Shown piece by piece: positions 27,847 to 35,562 of a DNA stretch of 64,000 nt. How positions within the stretch are numbered: the stretch's first letter is position 1; each line of letters starts with the position of its first letter. Location of the stretch: NCBI GenBank assembly GCA_009692725.1, contig SHYP01000002.1:42843-106842 (forward strand), written 5' to 3'. Under the pieces are notes generated by a model. It did no database searches, was not told the DNA's origin, and saw only the letters and a program-made list of their open reading frames with translations. The translations under genes were made by a program, and so were the position numbers. The DNA comes from Dehalococcoidia bacterium (lineage in GTDB: Bacteria; Chloroflexota; Dehalococcoidia; UBA2979).

Positions 27847-29646
27847 ACCGCCCCGAGCGAACACGCCGAGCCCCCCTTCGCCGAGCTGCCCCCCGAGGAG
27901 CAGCTGTTCCGCATGCGCCACTCCGCCGCCCACGTGCTCGCCGAGGCCGTGCTCCAGCTCTTCCCGGACGCGAAGTACGCCATCGGCCCGCCCATCGAGC
28001 ACGGCTTCTACTACGACTTCGACCTCCCCCGCCCGCTCACCCCCGACGACCTACGCGACATCGAGGCGCGCATGCACGCGTCCGTCGCCCGCGACGTCCC
28101 CATCACCGGCCGCCAGATCCCGAAGGACGAGGCGCGCCGCGTCTTCGCCGATCAGCCCTACAAGCTCGAGCTGATCGACGACATCACGGACGCTACGGTC
28201 GGCCACTTCGTCCACGCCGACTTCCAGGACCTCTGCCGCGGCGGCCACACCGATCGCACCGGCCAGGTCGGCGCGTTCACGCTCACCCACTCCGCCGGCG
28301 CGTACTGGCGCGGCGACGAGCACCGCCCGATGCTCCAGCGCATCTACGGCGCGCTCTTCCCCACCCAGCCCGAGCTCGACGCCTACCTCGAGTCCGTCGA
28401 GGAAGCCGGCCGCCGCGATCATCGCCGCCTCGGCCGCGAGCTCGATCTCTTCAGCACGCACGAGGAGTACGGCCCCGGCCTCATCTACTGGCACCCCAAG
28501 GGTGGCCGCCTGCGCCTGGCCATCGAGGACTTCTGGCGCGAGCAGCACCTCGACGCGGGCTACGACATCGTCTTCACCCCGCACATCGGCCGCGCCACAC
28601 TCTGGGAGCGCTCCGGCCACCTCGACTTCTACGCGGACAGCATGTACTCGCCCATGGACGTCGACGGCCAGCCGTTCTACGTGAAGCCGATGAACTGCCC
28701 CTTCCACATCCAGATCTACGGCGACCGTCTGCGCTCCTACCGCGAGTTGCCACTGCGCTTCGCGGAGCTCGGCACCGTCTACCGCTACGAGCGCTCCGGC
28801 ACGCTCCACGGCATGCTGCGCGTGCGCGGCTTCACCCAGGACGACGCGCACCTCTTCGTCACCCCCGAGCAGGTCGAGGACGAGGTCGTCGCGGTCGTCG
28901 AGTTCGTGCTCGCGACGCTGCGCACCTTCGGCTTCGAGCGCTTCACCGCCAACCTCTCGACGCGCCCCGAGAAGTCCGTCGGCCGCGACGAGGACTGGAC
29001 GCGCGCCGAAGCCTCGCTGCGCCGTGCGCTCGAGCGCGCCGGCCTCGAGCACGGCATCGACGAGGGTGGCGGCGCTTTTTACGGCCCGAAGATCGACATC
29101 GTCCTGCACGACGCGCTCGGCCGCCCCTGGCAGTGCTCGACCGTGCAGTTCGACTTCAACCTGCCGGAGCGCTTCGAGCTGAGCTACATCGGCGAAGACG
29201 GCGCGGAGCACCGCCCGTTCATGATCCACCGCGCCCTGCTCGGCTCCGTCGAACGCTTCGTCGGCATGCTCATCGAGCACTACGCCGGCGCGCTCCCGCT
29301 CTGGCTCGCCCCTGTGCAGGCCGCCGTCATCCCCATCGCCGACCGCCACCTGCCCTACGCGCAGGAGGTCGGCGCCGCCCTCCGCGCCGCCCGCCTCCGC
29401 CCGGAGGTCGACGGTTCGAGCCAGCGCATGCAGGCGAAGATCCGCGACGCCCAGCTCCAGAAAGTCCCATACATGCTCGTCGTCGGCGACCGCGAGGCCG
29501 AACAGCACACCGTCGCCGTCCGCACCCGCACCGGCGGCGACCTCGGCGCGCAGCCCCTGGCGGACCTCATCGCCCGCCTCACCGCCGAACGCGACACCCG
29601 CGCCATCGCCGTTCCCTCCGAACAGCCGCCCTCCGCGAATCCGTAA
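27844..29646 (+). CDS. thrS: Threonyl-tRNA synthetase lacking the TGS domain
   Basis: Class II synthetase charging tRNA-Thr. The 600-residue protein begins near the editing domain (RMRHSAAHVLAEAVLQLFPD, with the HxxxH-type zinc/editing residues) rather than with the N-terminal TGS domain of E. coli ThrRS. The catalytic core follows with MNCPFHIQIYGDRLRSYRELPLR, RVRGFTQDDAHLFV and GGAFYGPKIDI, then the HGTP anticodon-binding domain. The ATG at 27844 is supported by the leaderless-type hexamer. The frame is open upstream but runs through the repeat. Confidence 0.96.
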   Translation: MTAPSEHAEPPFAELPPEEQLFRMRHSAAHVLAEAVLQLFPDAKYAIGPPIEHGFYYDFDLPRPLTPDDLRDIEARMHASVARDVPITGRQIPKDEARRVFADQPYKLELIDDITDATVGHFVHADFQDLCRGGHTDRTGQVGAFTLTHSAGAYWRGDEHRPMLQRIYGALFPTQPELDAYLESVEEAGRRDHRRLGRELDLFSTHEEYGPGLIYWHPKGGRLRLAIEDFWREQHLDAGYDIVFTPHIGRATLWERSGHLDFYADSMYSPMDVDGQPFYVKPMNCPFHIQIYGDRLRSYRELPLRFAELGTVYRYERSGTLHGMLRVRGFTQDDAHLFVTPEQVEDEVVAVVEFVLATLRTFGFERFTANLSTRPEKSVGRDEDWTRAEASLRRALERAGLEHGIDEGGGAFYGPKIDIVLHDALGRPWQCSTVQFDFNLPERFELSYIGEDGAEHRPFMIHRALLGSVERFVGMLIEHYAGALPLWLAPVQAAVIPIADRHLPYAQEVGAALRAARLRPEVDGSSQRMQAKIRDAQLQKVPYMLVVGDREAEQHTVAVRTRTGGDLGAQPLADLIARLTAERDTRAIAVPSEQPPSANP

Positions 29647-29786
29647 GCCAGCCGAGCCAGAACCACGACGGCTCCGCGCCCCTTCGCCCCGCCTCCGGAG
29701 GTCGCTACTGTGTGCGCTCGGATGCAGCCAACCGACGCGAACACGTCCAGCCATCGCGTGAACCCAGCACCGGAGTCAACGACACG

Positions 29787-30254
29787 TTACCTAAGCGAAA
29801 CTTGGAGATCGCATCCGTAGGCAACTCCGGCGACTTGGCAAGCAGCGGAAATGATCTGCCCGATCATCGGCACGCCGTAGTTGGTGCCTACCCATTCCCC
29901 GCTCGGCAGCTGATGCGAGTGCTGATCGGCGAATTCCGGCGACTTCCCCGGATAAAGCTCGTATCGATCTCGGGCCACCCAACGCCGTTTGCTGCCATGC
30001 CTCGGCAGCGCGATGAGCTTCTCCGTGAACAGTGGATCGCGTGCAGCGAGCGCCTCAAGCACCTTGATTAGCACGTCGATAGCATTGCGGCACCGCCAGA
30101 ACTCGCCAGACAGCGAGAATCCGACCCCCTGCGCGGAGTCGACCGGACCCGGCGGATTCACCCCAGGAGCGCTAACGGCCACGGACCTTCCTGGTTGAGG
30201 GAGCGTGCCTACGCCGGCAGCTTGCAGCGCCGGGCGCACAATAACGTCGTCCAC
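29787..30254 (-). CDS. 3' part of a frameshifted HsdR_N-type nuclease gene
   Basis: This frame reads on from the nuclease fragment upstream. If one base is supplied near 30290, LCG at the end of the upstream frame joins FRPDPDVTLRFL in this frame, so the two were very likely one gene of about 370 codons. The C-terminal end has RYELYPGKSPEFADQHSHQL followed by a Trp-Val-x-Thr-Asn word, which loosely recalls the DNA-binding end of SeqA-like domains; that resemblance is weak and by eye only. If translated alone, a GTG at 30254 gives 155 residues. Base composition is clearly lower in GC than the flanks, suggesting acquisition by transfer. Confidence 0.5.
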   Translation of the reverse strand: MDDVIVRPALQAAGVGTLPQPGRSVAVSAPGVNPPGPVDSAQGVGFSLSGEFWRCRNAIDVLIKVLEALAARDPLFTEKLIALPRHGSKRRWVARDRYELYPGKSPEFADQHSHQLPSGEWVGTNYGVPMIGQIISAACQVAGVAYGCDLQVSLR

Positions 30255-30268
30255 GAGGAAGCGGAGTG

Positions 30269-30913
30269 TTACGTCCGGGTCAGGTCTGAACCACACAGGT
30301 TCTCGACGCGTCCCCCTATCAGTTCGAGGAGCTCCGCATCTTGTTCCGCGACGAGGGACCGCCACGCCTCGGGCAGAGCGGTACTGATCTGCCGCCCCTT
30401 AGCCACGTCCTGGTAGTCCCGTCTCGCCACTGACAGCGCCTCACCCGTACACACGGATTGGTACGTCAAGTATCTCCGAAGTCGCATAGCGGACTCGCCA
30501 AGATCTCGCTCGACTAGGTCGAGTTTGTAGACCCACCGCTCGGAATAGCTACCCTCTTCTGCGGGCAGGAAGAAGCTCCAATCTTGACCGTCCGTCAGAA
30601 CGACAAGTTGGGTTCCGTGATGGATTGCGTAGTTGAACAATTGGCGCTCTGCGCCATCGCTGTGCCCAACTCGCTTCACCTCAAGCATGACACGCGGCGT
30701 CCCCGCCGGGTGGCACAACGCGAAATCGACCCGCCCGCTCTCCCCAACACGATCACCAACGGCGTACTGCTGGTACACCACCCTTGGATCATGCGTCGGC
30801 CAATCGAGCGATCGAAGCAAGCGCTCGACCACCCCGGACGAAACAGACATCTCGTTGGGGTACTCTGACCTTTTCAAACGCTGGACGATATCCTTGATGT
30901 CGTCTTCGAGCAT
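30269..30913 (-). CDS. HsdR N-terminal-like nuclease domain protein (5' part of a frameshifted gene)
   Basis: The 214-residue product has the layout of the type I restriction HsdR N-terminal or predicted type IV restriction endonuclease family. A helical lead (VVERLLRSLDWPTHDPRVVYQQY) is followed by the PD-(D/E)XK core VDFALCHPAGTPRVMLEVKR and then RQLFNYAIHHGTQLVVLTDGQDWSFF. Catalytic Asp, Glu and Lys are all present. The ATG has a GAGGG upstream. The frame ends prematurely at TAA 30271-30269 because of an apparent single-base deletion near 30290. The region has lower GC than its neighbours. No methylase is nearby, so a modification-dependent or orphan nuclease is more likely than a type I system. 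Confidence 0.7.
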   Translation of the reverse strand: MLEDDIKDIVQRLKRSEYPNEMSVSSGVVERLLRSLDWPTHDPRVVYQQYAVGDRVGESGRVDFALCHPAGTPRVMLEVKRVGHSDGAERQLFNYAIHHGTQLVVLTDGQDWSFFLPAEEGSYSERWVYKLDLVERDLGESAMRLRRYLTYQSVCTGEALSVARRDYQDVAKGRQISTALPEAWRSLVAEQDAELLELIGGRVENLCGSDLTRT

Positions 30914-31080
30914 TTCACCCTCACGTGCGAGCAGTTGCTCCGCCGACTGTGCTACGTCTGCTCGGGCTGCGAATCATAGGACATTCCGCCGCGGCCTCGC
31001 ACCTGAAGAGGGCTATCCCCGGGGAGTTCACTCGCCGTAAGCCCTGGCAGGGCTTCCGCCGCGCCTTTCCTTCGGACCGG

Positions 31081-31127
31081 CCCCCTCTCCCCGCGGGGCG
31101 GGGCGAGGGGGCCGGGGGGGGTGAGGG
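31081..31127. repeat. GC-rich palindromic intergenic repeat, copy 4
   Basis: CCCCCTCTCCCCGCGGGGCG followed by GGGCGAGGGGGCCGG and GGGTGAGGGC matches the other copies. It lies in the roughly 300-nt gap (30914-31211) between the nuclease gene and the biotin carboxylase. I see nothing else in that gap apart from the start region of the downstream gene. Confidence 0.7.
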
Positions 31128-31211
31128 CGCCTTGCCCCACCCCCGCGAGCCGTGCGACTCTACGCCCCGCGCATCGAGACCCCCGAGCCTGCCCCCCGAC
31201 GGGAGACCGCC

Positions 31212-32759
31212 GTGTTCAAGCGCATCCTGCTCGCCAACCGCGGCGAGATCGCGCTGCGCGTCCAGCGCACCTGCCGCGAGCTCGGCATCGAGACCGTCGC
31301 CGTCTACTCCGAGCCCGACCGCAACCAGCTCCACGTGCGCGGCGCCGACGTCGCCGTGCCGATCGGCCCCGGCCCCTCCAGCGAGTCCTACCTCGTCATC
31401 GAGAAGATCATCGACGCCGCCCGCCGCACCGGCGCGGAGGCGATCCACCCCGGCTATGGCTTCCTCTCCGAGAACCCCCGCTTCGCCGACGCCTGCGAGG
31501 CGGCTGGCATCGCATTCATCGGCCCCTCCGCCGCCGCCATGCGCGCGCTCGGCGACAAGGTGTCGGCGCGCAAGCTCATGGAGGCGGCCGGCGTCCCCGT
31601 CGTCCCCGGCGCGAACGACATCGACCCGAACGACCTCCCCCGCGCACGCGCCGAGGCCGAACGCATCGGCTTCCCCCTGCTCGTGAAGGCGGCGGCAGGC
31701 GGCGGCGGGCGCGGCATCCGCGTCGTCGAGCGCCTCGACGACCTCGAAGCCGCCATGCGCGCCTCGGGCGCCGAGGCCGCCAGCTCCTTCGGCGACGCCA
31801 CGATCTTCCTGGAGCGCTACATCCAGCGCTCCCGCCACATCGAGGTGCAGATCATGGCCGACGCGCACGGCACCGTGCGCGCCTACGGCGAGCGCGAGTG
31901 CTCCGTCCAGCGCCGCCACCAGAAGCTCACCGAGGAAGCCCCCTCCGTCGCCGTCGACCCCGCCCTGCGCCAGCGCATGTGCGACGCCGCCATCGCCGCC
32001 GCGCGCAGCTGCGGCTACCAGAACGCCGGCACCGTCGAGTTCCTGCTCGACAACCGCGGCGAGTTCTACTTCCTCGAGGTGAACGCGCGCCTGCAGGTGG
32101 AGCACCCCGTCACCGAGCTCGTCTACGGCGTCGACCTCGTGCGCCAGCAGCTGCTCGTCGCAGCGGGCGAGCCGCTGCCGCCGCTCGCGCGCCCGATCGA
32201 GCCCCACGGCTGGGCCATCGAGGCCCGCATCAACGGCGAGGACCCGTACCAGAACTTCATGCCGAGCGTCGGCCTCGTCTCGCACGTCGAGGCGCCCCTC
32301 GGCCCCGGCACGCGCTTCGACACGATGCTCTACGACGGCTTGGACGTCCCCGTTTTCTACGACTCGCTGCTCGGCAAGCTCATCGTCTGGGCCGAGACGC
32401 GCGAGCTCGCGCTGCAACGGCTGCGCCGAGCGCTGCTCGACCTCGTGATCGCCGGCGTGGACACCAACGTCCCGTTCCACCTCGCGCTGCTCGACCACCC
32501 GGACTACATCGCCGGCGACGTCGACACCGGCTGGCTGGAGCGCGTGTTCCAGATGCCCGCCCCGGGCGACGACGACCCCCGCGCGCAGACCGCGCTCATC
32601 GCGGCCGCGCTCGCCGCCTCGATGGCGAGCGTCCCCGCCAACGGCGCCGCGCCTACGGCTAGCACCAACGAATGGGTCCGCACGAACCGCCTGCGCGCGC
32701 TGGACCAGCGCGCGGGCGCCGGAGGAGGTCGCGGGTGGCGACGCGGCACCGGCTCGTAA
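31212..32759 (+). CDS. accC: Biotin carboxylase (acetyl/propionyl-CoA carboxylase subunit)
   Basis: The enzyme carboxylates biotin on its carrier protein with ATP and bicarbonate, feeding malonyl- or methylmalonyl-CoA synthesis. The 515-residue protein starts at a GTG (FKRILLANRGEIALRVQRT). It contains IHPGYGFLSENPRFA, the glycine loop AAAGGGGRGIRVV, EVQIMADAHG, the active-site region FLEVNARLQVEHPVTE and the biotin-binding EARINGEDPYQNFMPS. The final 60 residues are an Ala-rich extension. The carrier gene overlaps its 3' end. No carboxyltransferase gene is seen here, so whether it serves acetyl-, propionyl- or methylcrotonyl-CoA carboxylase is open. Confidence 0.95.
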   Translation: MFKRILLANRGEIALRVQRTCRELGIETVAVYSEPDRNQLHVRGADVAVPIGPGPSSESYLVIEKIIDAARRTGAEAIHPGYGFLSENPRFADACEAAGIAFIGPSAAAMRALGDKVSARKLMEAAGVPVVPGANDIDPNDLPRARAEAERIGFPLLVKAAAGGGGRGIRVVERLDDLEAAMRASGAEAASSFGDATIFLERYIQRSRHIEVQIMADAHGTVRAYGERECSVQRRHQKLTEEAPSVAVDPALRQRMCDAAIAAARSCGYQNAGTVEFLLDNRGEFYFLEVNARLQVEHPVTELVYGVDLVRQQLLVAAGEPLPPLARPIEPHGWAIEARINGEDPYQNFMPSVGLVSHVEAPLGPGTRFDTMLYDGLDVPVFYDSLLGKLIVWAETRELALQRLRRALLDLVIAGVDTNVPFHLALLDHPDYIAGDVDTGWLERVFQMPAPGDDDPRAQTALIAAALAASMASVPANGAAPTASTNEWVRTNRLRALDQRAGAGGGRGWRRGTGS

Positions 32760-33247
32760 TCGCCGGCGAGGAGCACAGCGTCGTCGTCGACGACGCGAGC
32801 GGCTCGCTCACCGTCGCCATCGATGACGCTGAACCGCTGGCGATCGAGGCCGCGGGCACCGTCCCCGGCCTGTTCACGCTGCTCGTCGACGGGCGTCCGC
32901 GGCGCGCCTACGTCACTCGCCGCGGCGCCGGCTTCGAAGTGGTGGTGGACGGCCGGCGCTTCCTCGTCGGCCCCGCCTCGGCGGCGGGTCGCGGCCACGG
33001 CGCGCTCGGCGGCAAAGACCGCCCCGGCGAGGTGACCGCGCCCCTCGCGGGCGTCGTCATCGAGGTGCGCCTGGCCGTCGGCGACCACATCGCCGTCGGC
33101 CAGGCGCTGCTCGTGATCGAGGCCATGAAGATGCAGAACGAGATCCAGTCACCCGTGCCCGGCACCGTGACCGCCATCCACTGCCAGGCCGGCGGCCGCG
33201 TCGAGCAGGGCGCACTCGTCCTCGAATACGAGCCGGATGCCGTCTAG
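32735..33247 (+). CDS. Biotin carboxyl carrier protein domain protein
   Basis: The 170-residue protein carries a C-terminal biotinyl domain with the biotinylation motif EAMKMQNEI (Lys modified). The N-terminal half is a beta-rich domain like that of acyl-CoA carboxylase carrier subunits. A strong Shine-Dalgarno GGAGGAGG precedes the GTG at 32735, so that start is preferred over an earlier in-frame ATG-like codon. It overlaps the 3' end of accC by 25 nt in another frame and is clearly its partner. Confidence 0.92.
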   Translation: MATRHRLVIAGEEHSVVVDDASGSLTVAIDDAEPLAIEAAGTVPGLFTLLVDGRPRRAYVTRRGAGFEVVVDGRRFLVGPASAAGRGHGALGGKDRPGEVTAPLAGVVIEVRLAVGDHIAVGQALLVIEAMKMQNEIQSPVPGTVTAIHCQAGGRVEQGALVLEYEPDAV

Positions 33248-33337
33248 CGCCCGTGGCCCGTCACCCGCCGTTTGTGGCGCACGATCCGCCGATGCTAGAA
33301 TCGGACGGGCTCGGACGCCGCAGGAAGCGGCGCACGA

Positions 33338-34000
33338 GTGTCGACGGTTCGTCGCCTGGAGGGGGCTATCGCCAAAGAACTTCGCATCAACGAGCGGATT
33401 CTCGCGCCGCAGCTGCGCGTCATCCGTGAAGAGGAGCAGCTGGGAATCATCTCCCGCGCTGACGCGCTACGCCTGGCCGAAGAGGCCGGCCTCGACCTCG
33501 TCGAGGTGGCGCCCACGGCCGACCCCCCGGTCTGCCGCATCATGGACTATGGCAAGTACAAGTACGAACAGTCCAAGCGCGAGAAAGAGTTGCGCAAGGG
33601 CATCAAGCACGCCGAGTTGCGCGAGGTGCGCATGCGGGTGAAGATCGACGAGCACGACTTGGACTTCAAGGCGCGGACGGCCCGCAAGCTGCTCGCCGAG
33701 GGGGACAAGGTCAAGGTCTCGGTGATGTTCCGCGCACGCGAGATCACGCACCCGGAAGTCGGGCGCGAGGTCCTCGATAAGTTCGTGGCGCGCATCCGCG
33801 ACGTCTCGACCATCGAGCGCTCGCCCGCCCTCGAGGGGCGCATGCTCTCCGTGATCGTGACGCCCGGCGTGCGGCGCGAGCGACCGCCAGCGCCGCGGGT
33901 CGAAGCGGCGGCGCCTGTGGCAGCGGAAGCAGTGACGGCCGAACCAGTCGCGGCGGAACCAGTAGCAGACGTAGCCGATGCGGTAGTGGGGGGCAGCTAG
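33338..34000 (+). CDS. infC: Translation initiation factor IF-3
   Basis: IF-3 keeps ribosomal subunits apart and proofreads start codons. The sequence shows LRINERILAPQLRVI, then SRADALRLAEEAGLDLVEVAPTA, DYGKYKYEQSKREKE and the C-terminal IRMRVKIDEHDLDFKARTARKLL-like region. An Ala/Val/Glu-rich tail follows. The GTG at 33338 gives 220 residues. A second candidate is an ATC at 33368, in frame, with GGAGG at 33358-33362 placed 5 nt before it; infC in many bacteria uses a rare AUU/AUC/AUA start that IF-3 itself discriminates against. It is the first gene of infC-rpmI-rplT. A TAGAAT hexamer at 33295 may be its -10. Confidence 0.96.
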   Translation: MSTVRRLEGAIAKELRINERILAPQLRVIREEEQLGIISRADALRLAEEAGLDLVEVAPTADPPVCRIMDYGKYKYEQSKREKELRKGIKHAELREVRMRVKIDEHDLDFKARTARKLLAEGDKVKVSVMFRAREITHPEVGREVLDKFVARIRDVSTIERSPALEGRMLSVIVTPGVRRERPPAPRVEAAAPVAAEAVTAEPVAAEPVADVADAVVGGS

Positions 34001-34001
34001 C

Positions 34002-34199
34002 GTGCCGAAGATGAAGACCCACAAGGGCACCGCCAAGCGCGTCAAGGTGACCGGCACCGGCAAGTTCCTGATGATGTCGCACCACCGCAACAACAAGCGC
34101 ATGAAGAAGCGCGCCGAGAAGCGCTTCGCCCTCGGCGGGATGGAGCAAGTGCACCCGACGCACACGCGCCAGATCCGCCGCCTGCTCCCGTACGCCTAG
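34002..34199 (+). CDS. rpmI: 50S ribosomal protein L35
   Basis: The 65-residue basic protein has the L35 words MKTHKGTAKRVKVTGTGK and HRNNKRMKKR. Start GTG 34002 follows the infC stop directly. L35 is a structural protein of the large subunit; its place between infC and rplT is the universal bacterial order. Confidence 0.97.
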   Translation: MPKMKTHKGTAKRVKVTGTGKFLMMSHHRNNKRMKKRAEKRFALGGMEQVHPTHTRQIRRLLPYA

Positions 34200-34250
34200 C
34201 GGCGCCCCTGCGCCTGAAGAACCCCGGCCGACGCCGAAAGGACTGCTCCC

Positions 34251-34607
34251 ATGGCCCGCGTACGCAGCCGCGTCAGCGCTCACGCGCGCCACAAGGAAGT
34301 CCTGCAGCAGACGAAGGGCCACCGCGGCAAGCGGCACACGAACTACAAGGTCGCGCACGAATCGCTCATGCACGCGCTGCGCTACGCGACGGTGCACCGC
34401 CGCGATAAGAAGGGCGACTTCCGCCGCCTCTGGATCGTCCGCGTGAACGCCGCCGCGCGCCTCCACGGCCTCAGCTACAGCCGCCTCATCAACGGCCTCG
34501 ACCGCGCCGGCATCGACCTCGACCGCAAGACCCTCGCCGACCTCGCCGTTCGCGAACCCGCAGCCTTCGCCACGATCGCCGCCCAGGCCAAAGCCGCGCT
34601 CGCGTAA
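34251..34607 (+). CDS. rplT: 50S ribosomal protein L20
   Basis: The 118-residue protein has the typical start [21 protein letters not shown], then [16 protein letters not shown] and the conserved [20 protein letters not shown]20 binds 23S rRNA early in 50S assembly and in many bacteria also represses rpmI-rplT. Its ATG has the Shine-Dalgarno AAAGGA upstream. The stop is TAA. Nothing resembling an L20 leader is obvious here. Confidence 0.97.
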   Translation: MARVRSRVSAHARHKEVLQQTKGHRGKRHTNYKVAHESLMHALRYATVHRRDKKGDFRRLWIVRVNAAARLHGLSYSRLINGLDRAGIDLDRKTLADLAVREPAAFATIAAQAKAALA

Positions 34608-34626
34608 CTGCGGGGCGACCCCAACC

Positions 34627-35244
34627 ATGGCTGAAGCCATCGCGGCGGCGGCGTTTCTCGCATCGGTCGTCGCGGTTGTTCTGAGTTACCTCTCGCACCG
34701 GGAGGCAAAGACGGCGAACGGCCTAGCTGTCGCGTCGAACACGATCGCTGAGAAGGCGGTCGCCGGGGCCGTGCGTTCTGAGGATCTGGCCGCCGAATCG
34801 AACGTCATCGCTCAGACGGCGGCCGCAGAGGCGCATCGTTCCGCGGAGGCCGCGCAAGGATCGCTGAAGCTTCAACAAGACGAGGCCGCGGCTGCAGCCG
34901 ACCGCCGCGCCCAGGCACAACTCGCCGAAGTCCGCCCACTGCGATGGCACAACAGTGATCGCGGTACGACGACCCGCGCTGGGCTCCAGGTGCAGAACTT
35001 CGGCCCGGCCATCGCGCGCGACTTGCGGGTGTACTACCGCTTGTACCCATCGTCCTACTTTATGGCGGAAATCGGTGTGCTGGCGGCTGGCGACACCATC
35101 GGCGTTCAGAACGGCTCGGAGTGGGTTCCCCCGTGGCTCGACGGTATACCTGTCCCTGCACCTGAGCAGGTCGCGGCCCGGGTGGTCTGGCGTAACGCGA
35201 ACGGCTCCAAGACCGTCGGCGACTGGATGATCGTCTCGATGTGA
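34627..35244 (+). CDS. Membrane-anchored coiled-coil protein, unknown
   Basis: The 205-residue protein has one N-terminal membrane helix (AIAAAAFLASVVAVVLSYL), then a long Ala/Glu/Ser helical stretch likely to form a coiled coil (to about residue 100). A C-terminal beta-rich domain follows, with LQVQNFGPAIARDLRVYYRL, resembling extracellular or sensor-type beta domains in shape only. The GC content is lower than that of rplT just upstream, and codon use is less biased, which suggests later acquisition. The function is unknown. Confidence 0.65.
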   Translation: MAEAIAAAAFLASVVAVVLSYLSHREAKTANGLAVASNTIAEKAVAGAVRSEDLAAESNVIAQTAAAEAHRSAEAAQGSLKLQQDEAAAAADRRAQAQLAEVRPLRWHNSDRGTTTRAGLQVQNFGPAIARDLRVYYRLYPSSYFMAEIGVLAAGDTIGVQNGSEWVPPWLDGIPVPAPEQVAARVVWRNANGSKTVGDWMIVSM

Positions 35245-35306
35245 AATCGCGCGGACCTACCCCCGCAGCAGCACCCGAACTCCCGCGCCCACCGCGCCGC
35301 CCGCCC

Positions 35307-35534
35307 CTACTCGACGGCCACCTCGACCTGGTCGACGAGGATCGCGCCCTCATCGGGCAGCGCCTCGCCCTCCTCGGCCAAACTCTCGAGATGAAACGCG
35401 ATCGCTTCGCGCGCGGCGGCCAGCGCTTCGTCACGTGTATCACCCTGCGTGAACAGACCCGGCAGCGCGGGCACCGCCACCGAATAGCCGCCAGCCTCGG
35501 GCTCGGGCATCAGGACGACCGTGTACCGTCGCAT
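35307..35534 (-). CDS. HicB-like antitoxin-type protein, orphan
   Basis: The 75-residue protein fits the short HicB/UPF0150 fold: MRRYTVVLMPEPEAGGYSVAVPALPG, then the conserved GDTRDEALAAAREAI and the helix FHLESLAEEGE. The start ATG at 35534 is chosen because it begins the conserved strand. No HicA toxin gene (dsRBD-like, with the GSH word) is present on either side, so it is either an orphan antitoxin or a degraded-substrate HicB with another role. It lies close to the end of pheT. Confidence 0.75.
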   Translation of the reverse strand: MRRYTVVLMPEPEAGGYSVAVPALPGLFTQGDTRDEALAAAREAIAFHLESLAEEGEALPDEGAILVDQVEVAVE

Positions 35535-35562
35535 CTCGTCTCCTGACCCCAACCCCCCGCCC

